NCBI GenBank assembly: GCA_964526675.1
Contig: CAZGLY010000014.1
Coordinates: 3,852 to 67,851, forward strand
DNA from: CAZADA01 sp964526675
Lineage (GTDB): Bacteria > Pseudomonadota > Alphaproteobacteria > Caulobacterales > Maricaulaceae
DNA: 64,000 nt
Reading direction: 5' to 3'
The translations under genes and the position numbers were made by a program. Position 1 is the first letter of the stretch. The number at the start of each line of letters is the position of its first letter. Below are positions 59,101 to 64,000 of this stretch, piece by piece. The notes under the pieces were generated by a model, which had not been told where the DNA came from, did no database searches, and saw only the letters and a list, made by a program, of their open reading frames with translations.

Positions 59101-60143
59101 GCCAGCCGGTCCGCCGATCCGCCGCGGCGGCCGAGGATGCGCCGACGCCGCCCCCCAAAGAGGACCGCGGGGCCGCCGCTTCGACGGATCCCGACGTGTG
59201 GACGGAGGTCGGGGCCGACGTTTGGGCGCGCCGGCCATTTGACTGGCTTCTTGGGACGCGAGAGCCCCCGCGCCGCGTGACTGTGAGCCGCCGGCCGCCG
59301 CCGCCCGTTGTGCGCGCGCCCACGGCGCCCCGACACGTCATCCTGGTCAGCGGTCCGAAGGATGGCACGGGGCGCACGACCTTCGCCACGCATCTGGCGG
59401 TCGGGCTTTTGCAGTCGGGCGTCGCGACGGGCGTTCTTGATCTCAATCTGGCGCGGCCGGATCTCAACGCCTGGCTCCGACGGCGTTGCGCGCGCGCAGA
59501 CGCCGCGGATCTGGTGGCGCCCGCGTTTTTGGCCCTCGGAGGGGGGGATCCCGCCCCCAGGACCGTGGGGGGCGCCTTCGCGCCGACCGAGGCTGACGCG
59601 CTGGCGCGCTGGCCCGCCGCGTTGGCCACGTTGGCGACGGCGTGCGACGCCCTTGTTGTGGACGCGCCCTCCGGCTTTGGCGTTCTGGCTGCGGCGCTGG
59701 CGGCGCGGGCGGACACGATTGTGAGCCTCGTGACCGATCACGACACCGAAGCCGACGGCCTGCTCGCGGATGGGCCGACGCCGGGAGAGCGGGCCCGTCC
59801 TGGGCCCTATGGCCAGATGATGTGGAACGAGTTGCGCAAGCGGGTCGCGGCGGGGCGATCGGGCCCGACGTGGCTGCTGGTGCGCAATCGGGCGCTGGAT
59901 GGCCCGCCGGCCTACGCGGCCCGGGTTGACCACGCCTTTGACGTGGCCGCGCGGATGATGGGCGCGCGCCGCGGGCCGGTGCTCCGGGAGGATGCGGCGT
60001 GGCGCTGCGGGGCCTCCGGCGGTTTGACGGCGTTGGATCCGCCTTTCGCGGCCGCCGCCGATGCGGGCGTCGCGGCGGCGGTGAGCCGCGTGATCGACGC
60101 CGCCGGACTGAAGAGCCTTGATGCCTTGACGTCGGTCGGCTAG
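59097..60143 (+). CDS. MipZ-like ParA-family ATPase with altered P-loop
   Basis: A 348-residue protein. After a ~75-residue variable N-terminus, HVILVSGPKDGTGRTTFATHLAVGLLQSGVATGVLDLN resembles the start of MipZ, the Caulobacter division-plane ATPase. However the P-loop Lys is Arg93 (GPKDGTGRTT at 86-95). The C-terminal YGQMMWNELRKRVAAGRSGPTWLLVRNRALDG also matches MipZ (conserved RNRLS). Canonical MipZ forms gradients that inhibit FtsZ. It overlaps the SPOR lipoprotein gene and is followed by a J-protein gene. Nucleotide binding is in doubt. Confidence 0.7.
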   Translation: MSQPVRRSAAAAEDAPTPPPKEDRGAAASTDPDVWTEVGADVWARRPFDWLLGTREPPRRVTVSRRPPPPVVRAPTAPRHVILVSGPKDGTGRTTFATHLAVGLLQSGVATGVLDLNLARPDLNAWLRRRCARADAADLVAPAFLALGGGDPAPRTVGGAFAPTEADALARWPAALATLATACDALVVDAPSGFGVLAAALAARADTIVSLVTDHDTEADGLLADGPTPGERARPGPYGQMMWNELRKRVAAGRSGPTWLLVRNRALDGPPAYAARVDHAFDVAARMMGARRGPVLREDAAWRCGASGGLTALDPPFAAAADAGVAAAVSRVIDAAGLKSLDALTSVG

Positions 60144-60185
60144 CTGGCGTTAAGACGCGTGGCGCGTCTTGGCGACGGCGAGCCT

Positions 60186-60665
60186 ATGACGTGGATGTTT
60201 CTCGGATTGGCGGTGCTGGCGGGCCTGATCGCCTTCGGGCGCTCTGCGGCGTCCGCCGACCCCGCGCGTGTGGCGCAGCGGGTGCGGACGGCGGGCAAGA
60301 TCGCGGCGATCGTGCTGGGCTTAGCCTTCTTGGCCCGCGGCGTGTTGTTGATCGCATTGCCATTGATCGGTTTCGGCCTGGCGTCGCTTCTTCCTCGGTC
60401 CCAGGGGGCCGACGGGGCGCACCGCTCGGACGGTGCGGGGGAGCGCCAGCACCGGGCGGGCGGCGATGGCGCGAACCCGGGCCCGGATATGACGCGTGAA
60501 GAGGCGTACGCCGTGCTTGGCTTGGATCCTGGAGCCGATGAGGCGGCGATCCTGGAGGCGCACAAGCGTTTGATCAAACGCCTGCATCCCGATGGCGGCG
60601 GGTCCTCCGCGTTGGCGGCGAAAGTCAATCGGGCGCGCCAAGTGCTGCTCGGTCTTCGCGGCTGA
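60186..60665 (+). CDS. Membrane-anchored J-domain protein
   Basis: A 159-residue protein with two hydrophobic segments (WMFLGLAVLAGLIAFG and IAAIVLGLAFLARGVLLIALPLIGFGLA), a Gly-rich hinge, and a C-terminal J-domain: MTREEAYAVLGLDPGADEAAILEAHKRLIKRLHPDGGGSSALAAKVNRARQVLL with the HPD tripeptide intact. The layout resembles Tim14/Pam18-like alphaproteobacterial proteins that stimulate DnaK at the membrane. The 3' end overlaps the convergent pseudo-carboxypeptidase by 41 bases. Confidence 0.85.
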   Translation: MTWMFLGLAVLAGLIAFGRSAASADPARVAQRVRTAGKIAAIVLGLAFLARGVLLIALPLIGFGLASLLPRSQGADGAHRSDGAGERQHRAGGDGANPGPDMTREEAYAVLGLDPGADEAAILEAHKRLIKRLHPDGGGSSALAAKVNRARQVLLGLRG

Positions 60666-62040
60666 CGGTCAGCAGCAGACAGCCTTGCCCTTTTTCGCGC
60701 AGCGCCGCGCAGGCCGCGTTCGCGTCGGATTTCGTCATGTCATAGAAACGCGCCCGCCAGACGAGGGCGTCATCCACTTGGGCCGGGATGGCGCGCGGGA
60801 CGGCCGTCGCGAAGAGTTCGGGCCACACATCTTGCACGACGCTCAAGCGCACTTCGGCACGCGCGCGGTCCGCGTACGCGCCGACCTGCACGCCGTAGCT
60901 GACCGCCTCCAGCGGCGCGCGCGTGGCTGCGGCCGGCGCGGGCGGGGCGGTTGGTTGGGACGGTGTCGGCGCGGCGGCGATCGGATCGTCCGTCTCGCCT
61001 TCGAGAATGATGCGGATGCGTTCTTGTTCGTCTTCCGCCTCATCGTGGGCGGCGTCATCTTCGCCGGCGGGCGGCGCGTCGTCGCGAGGCTGGAACGCGG
61101 CGCGTGTCGGCGCGACGGGCTCCACGGGCGTTTGGCGCAAACCGCCGCGCGGGCCGATGGGGCCTAAGGCGGCCATGGCGAGCGGTCTTTGGGCCCGTCC
61201 CGCCTGGATGTCTTGAGATCGCGCGTGCTCGGCCAGGACTTCGAAGGCGCGGGTCAGCAGCTCCGCGGCGTGGGCGTCGCGGGCGGCGGGAGACGGCGCG
61301 CCCAAGATGATCACCACCAGCGTGTCCCCATCCCGCCGGACGGCCAGCGCGGCGTGACCGCGGCCCTCGCCGTCGCCCACCCGCATCACGCCGAGGCCGC
61401 CTCGCGGGTAGCCCTCGGCGTTCGCGAAGGCGGCGGCGCTCCAGGTCGTTGCGTGGTCGGAGAAGTCCAGGACGAGCGCGCGCACCAGCCGCGCCAGATC
61501 GCGCGCGGTGGCGTGGTCGCGCGTGTCGCCGGCGGGGTCGGTGAACGCGGTTTGACTCAAATTCAGTCGGCGCGCCTGGGCGTGCATGCGGTCCGCGAAG
61601 CGCCCGACGTCGTCCGCGAGGCGTGTGGCGATCGCGTGCGCGGCGTCGTCGTCGTCGTCAGTGAGCATGTCGGCGATGAGCGCGTCGAGTCGGCGCGCGT
61701 GGTGTCCGGCACTCTCTGGCGACGTCGCCGCGGTTCCCGAGGGGGCGGCGCGCACCCGGTCCGCCAGCCCGATCTCCCCAAGCGCGACGTGATGCAGCGC
61801 CAGGTAAACCGTCATGATCTTCACCAGCCCCGCGGGGTCGCGTGGGGCGTCCGCCTGGTGGGCGTGGAGCACTTCGCCCGTGCGCGCGTGCATCACAATG
61901 GAGGCGTAGCCGCCGCCCGCGCGCGCCGGCGGGGTCGCCGTCACCATGGCGAACGTGGCGATCACGGCCAGAGCCGCGCCGGCATGGCGCGCGACACGCC
62001 CTGTCAACACACGCCGCCATAGGATCCGAATCACGGTCAT
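60625..62040 (-). CDS. DacF-like pseudo-carboxypeptidase with SPOR domain
   Basis: A 471-residue exported protein; ATG 62040 starts a signal peptide ending near ARAG. Residues ~47-270 follow D-alanyl-D-alanine carboxypeptidases (YASIVMHARTGEVLHAHQADAPRDPAGLVKIMT), but SxxK reads G71-L-V-K, SxN reads D129-D-D and KTG reads R220-V-G. Active-site Ser, and both other motifs, are therefore missing. A Pro/Ala/acidic linker leads to a C-terminal SPOR domain (VSYGVQVGAYADRARAEVRLSVV ... KGQGCLLL). It may bind glycan without cleaving it. Confidence 0.78.
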   Translation of the reverse strand: MTVIRILWRRVLTGRVARHAGAALAVIATFAMVTATPPARAGGGYASIVMHARTGEVLHAHQADAPRDPAGLVKIMTVYLALHHVALGEIGLADRVRAAPSGTAATSPESAGHHARRLDALIADMLTDDDDDAAHAIATRLADDVGRFADRMHAQARRLNLSQTAFTDPAGDTRDHATARDLARLVRALVLDFSDHATTWSAAAFANAEGYPRGGLGVMRVGDGEGRGHAALAVRRDGDTLVVIILGAPSPAARDAHAAELLTRAFEVLAEHARSQDIQAGRAQRPLAMAALGPIGPRGGLRQTPVEPVAPTRAAFQPRDDAPPAGEDDAAHDEAEDEQERIRIILEGETDDPIAAAPTPSQPTAPPAPAAATRAPLEAVSYGVQVGAYADRARAEVRLSVVQDVWPELFATAVPRAIPAQVDDALVWRARFYDMTKSDANAACAALREKGQGCLLLTVSREDRAALGAPD

Positions 62041-62144
62041 ACGGGGAGTATACAAAGCCCGCGGGCAATCGTGACGCGCGCCCTTGTGAGCAGCCGTCCC
62101 TCATCTCCCCCCAAAGCTCTTATGTTGCAGTGCACAAAAAATTC

Positions 62145-62173
62145 TTGACGCAGCGCAGCATAAGGCGTACACC
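62145..62173 (+). promoter_or_regulatory. Putative phasin promoter
   Basis: TTGACG at 62145-62150 with a TACACC-like -10 seventeen bases on. A TTGCAGTGCA element at 62125-62134 just upstream resembles PhaR-type operator sequences (TGCA dyads) described for phasin genes. Neither is certain by eye. Confidence 0.35.
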
Positions 62174-62241
62174 TCCGTGCATCATCGAGTGAACCGCGTC
62201 AAAAACTGCGAACTCAGACAACGATCTCACAGGAGCTCCCC

Positions 62242-62676
62242 ATGCCGGCGAAAGCGCAAGCCGCCCCCTCTTACGAAGCGTTCGCGTCTGCGAGCAACCA
62301 AGCCATGAAAGACGGCGTCGAGCGCGCTGTCAGCGCGTTTGGCGACTTCAACACGTACTCGAAAGAAAATGTGGAAGCCTTGGTTGAAAGCATGACCACG
62401 GCTGGCAAAAGCGTCGAGCAGCTGAACGCCCATGTCGTCGCGTTCACCAAGCAATCGATGGAAGACACCGTCTCGAACGCCAAGCGCGTCGCCGGCGCCA
62501 AGAGCGTCCAAGAGGTGATCGAGGTCCAAACGGATTTCGCCAAAAGCGCCCTGGACAACTATCTGGGCGAGATCAACAAAATCACCGACCTGATGGCGGG
62601 CTCCGTGAAAAGCGCCATGAAGCCGATCAACGCGCGCGTCACCGCGACGGTGGAAATGCTTCAGGCTCAGCGCTAA
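62242..62676 (+). CDS. Phasin family protein
   Basis: A 144-residue helical protein fitting the phasin family: YEAFASASNQAMKDGVERAVSAFGDFNTYSKENVEALVESMTTAGKSVEQLNAHVVAFTKQSMEDTV. Phasins coat polyhydroxyalkanoate granules and control their size and number; no other pha genes are in the window. Codon use is strongly biased to common codons, as in highly expressed genes. AGGAG precedes the ATG. It is followed by two hairpins. Confidence 0.9.
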   Translation: MPAKAQAAPSYEAFASASNQAMKDGVERAVSAFGDFNTYSKENVEALVESMTTAGKSVEQLNAHVVAFTKQSMEDTVSNAKRVAGAKSVQEVIEVQTDFAKSALDNYLGEINKITDLMAGSVKSAMKPINARVTATVEMLQAQR

Positions 62677-62686
62677 CCGCAAAGCG

Positions 62687-62726
62687 CGCGACACGGTGGC
62701 ATAACGGCTCACGCCACCGTGTCGCG
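62687..62726 (+). terminator. Perfect 14-bp hairpin after phasin gene
   Basis: CGCGACACGGTGGC and GCCACCGTGTCGCG form a perfect inverted repeat with a 12-base loop, starting 10 bases after the stop codon. No U-tract follows. It may protect the mRNA 3' end or form part of a two-step termination region. Confidence 0.6.
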
Positions 62727-62742
62727 AGCGACGCCGATCGAG

Positions 62743-62772
62743 AAGGGCTTGGCCGCGCGCTGAGCCCTTTTT
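62743..62772 (+). terminator. Intrinsic terminator
   Basis: AAGGGCT pairs with AGCCCTT across a GC-rich 13-base loop and is followed by TTTTT overlapping the second arm (62768-62772). This is a classic Rho-independent terminator for the phasin transcript. The remaining 240 bases before clpS hold no recognisable gene or RNA. Confidence 0.75.
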
Positions 62773-63015
62773 CGTCTGTGGCTCTTTGGTCGCGCTGGGC
62801 CGCGTTGGCGACGGCGAAGTCGTTTCAGCCGGGCCGCGGACGCTCCGCGGGGCTTCTCTCCGGCGACAGGACGCTTATCTTATCCGGGAGGCGGGCCGGC
62901 GCGCGCGCCTCGCAGGTCTATCGGTCGTCATGAACGCGCGCCGTGAGATCATCAGTCCGTTCGCCGATCGCTGTGGTTCGCCCCCCATGCGCCGGCCAAC
63001 CAGTCAACGAGCATC

Positions 63016-63345
63016 ATGAACCCGTCTCGACCGAATCTGCCGGACCTCGACAACGACTACGGCGTGCTGACCCAGGCGCGCCCGAAAACCAAACGGCCGT
63101 CGCGCTATCGCGTGCTGCTGCTTAACGACGACTACACGCCGATGGAGTTTGTTGTCGAAATCTTGGAGCGCATATTCAACAAGACACATCAGGAGGCGGT
63201 GCAAATCATGCTGCATGTCCACCAAAATGGTGTGGGACTTTGCGGTGTGTACACCTACGAAGTGGCTGAAACGAAGGTCGCTCAGGTGCTTGATCACGCC
63301 AAGCAAAACCAGCATCCCCTCCAGTGTACGATGGAAAAGGAGTAG
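63016..63345 (+). CDS. clpS: ATP-dependent Clp protease adapter ClpS
   Basis: A 109-residue adaptor that delivers N-degron substrates to ClpAP. The binding-pocket region reads YRVLLLNDDYTPMEFVVEILERIFNKTHQEAVQIMLHVHQNGVGLCGVYTYEVAETKVAQV, with the conserved NDDYTPMEFV and H-H pair. The alphaproteobacterial type has a longer N-terminus, as here. It precedes clpA by 3 bases. Confidence 0.95.
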   Translation: MNPSRPNLPDLDNDYGVLTQARPKTKRPSRYRVLLLNDDYTPMEFVVEILERIFNKTHQEAVQIMLHVHQNGVGLCGVYTYEVAETKVAQVLDHAKQNQHPLQCTMEKE

Positions 63346-63348
63346 CGC

Positions 63349-64000
63349 GTGCCGTCGTTTTCGCGAAACCTCGAAGAAACGCTCCATCGCGCCATCGCTT
63401 ACGCGAACGAACGTCGCCATGAATACGCGACGCTGGAGCACCTGTTGCTGGCCCTGATCGACGACAACGAAGCCGCGGGCGTTATGCGCGCGTGCAACGT
63501 CGAGTTGGAGGAGCTGCGCCGCACCCTCATCCAATTCATCGACGACGAGCTGGATGACGTGGTGTCGGATTCGGATGACGACGCCAAGCCCACGGCGGGC
63601 TTCCAGCGGGTCATTCAACGGGCGGTCATCCACGTGCAATCTTCGAATCGCGACGAGGTGACCGGCGCCAACGTGCTCGTGGCCTTGTTTTCCGAGCGGG
63701 AGAGCCATGCCGCGTACTTCCTGCAAGAGCAGGACATGACGCGCTACGACGCGGTCAACTACATCGCCCACGGCATTGCGAAACGGGCCGGCGCCTCCGA
63801 GACGCGGCCCGTGCGCGGCTCCGTCGACAATGACGAAGAGCGCGGGAAGGGCGGTGCGGAGGCGTTGCGCGCCTATTGCGTGAACCTCAACGACAAGGCG
63901 CGCAAGGGCGACATTGATCCGCTGATCGGCCGGGAGCAGGAGGTGGAGCGCTGCATCCAGGTGCTGTGCCGCCGGCGCAAGAACAATCCGCTGCTTGTCG
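63349..64000 (+). CDS. clpA: ATP-dependent Clp protease ATPase subunit ClpA, 3' end cut by window edge
   Basis: GTG 63349 opens a frame running off the right edge (about 217 codons seen). The visible part is the double Clp-N domain: PSFSRNLEETLHRAIAYANERRHEYATLEHLLLALIDDNEAAGVMRACNVE, then FQRVIQRAVIHVQSS and ANVLVALFSERESHAAYFL. It ends in YCVNLNDKARKGDIDPLIGREQEVERCIQVLCRRRKNNPLLV, the entry into the first AAA+ domain. Position after clpS confirms ClpA rather than ClpB. Confidence 0.95.
   Translation, partial: MPSFSRNLEETLHRAIAYANERRHEYATLEHLLLALIDDNEAAGVMRACNVELEELRRTLIQFIDDELDDVVSDSDDDAKPTAGFQRVIQRAVIHVQSSNRDEVTGANVLVALFSERESHAAYFLQEQDMTRYDAVNYIAHGIAKRAGASETRPVRGSVDNDEERGKGGAEALRAYCVNLNDKARKGDIDPLIGREQEVERCIQVLCRRRKNNPLLV

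Noticed and set aside
62786..63019. 77-codon open frame between phasin and clpS
   Set aside because: No ribosome site, no recognisable composition or domain, and it crosses the likely clpS promoter region.
1..64000. CRISPR arrays, insertion sequences, prophage or integron
   Set aside because: No regularly spaced repeats, transposase or integrase genes, or terminal inverted repeats were seen on reading both strands.

Overview
This window is a dense, GC-rich stretch of alphaproteobacterial chromosome. The best fit is the Caulobacterales / Hyphomonadales / Parvularculales neighbourhood, inferred from gene content rather than any search. Pointers are the split glycine decarboxylase (gcvPA/gcvPB) behind a tandem glycine riboswitch, the F0 operon atpI-atpB-atpE-atpG(b')-atpF separate from F1, hflK-hflC-degP, an ATP12-type F1 chaperone, DUF1489, DciA/DUF721, a phasin, clpS-clpA, and a MipZ-like ATPase near panC. 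No insertion sequence, prophage, CRISPR array or rRNA was seen. One run of 100 Ns (58291-58390) is a scaffold gap.

Layout. 1-8 kb: 3' end of a membrane protein, a Do-type protease, a divergent arsR-arsI-like pair with a likely operator, rarA, then a packed run (GNAT, crcB, rluC-type synthase, HAD phosphatase, ATP12 chaperone). 8-15 kb: propionyl-CoA carboxylase pccB and pccA, separated by two exported methyltransferase-like proteins, a DUF302 protein, a 47-residue small membrane ORF and an AT-rich island. 15-26 kb: lipB, a solitary fliN-like gene, a GTPase pair, tRNA-Leu(GAG), phhA, ppx/gppA-rlmE, an exported actin/Ppx-fold protein, ispH and argS. 26.6-32.7 kb: glycine riboswitch and gcvT-gcvH-(paiB)-gcvPA-(cupin)-gcvPB. 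33-36 kb: F0 ATP synthase on the minus strand. 36-46 kb: DsbA-like lipoprotein, DciA, mutY, folA, an NTase-like unknown, mrp and hflKC-degP. 46-48 kb: a type III polyketide synthase with a methyltransferase. 48-57 kb: DUF3179, DUF1223, tRNA-Leu(TAA), mgtE, a Kelch protein, two overlapping lysozyme-fold genes, an ArsC-like gene, an enoyl-CoA hydratase and small enzymes. 57-64 kb: panC, the gap, then a SPOR lipoprotein, a MipZ-like ATPase, a membrane J-protein, a pseudo-carboxypeptidase with a SPOR domain, a phasin, clpS and the start of clpA.

Most of the window is conserved housekeeping. The parts most worth a second look are degenerate enzymes placed in envelope or division contexts. They are a DacF-like protein missing all three penicilloyl-serine-transferase motifs, a MipZ-like ATPase with Arg in place of the P-loop Lys, two overlapping lysozyme-fold genes that each keep different catalytic residues, and an exported Ppx/GppA-fold protein that has lost the EEA motif. 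All of these are read by eye from motifs and need alignment and structure prediction.
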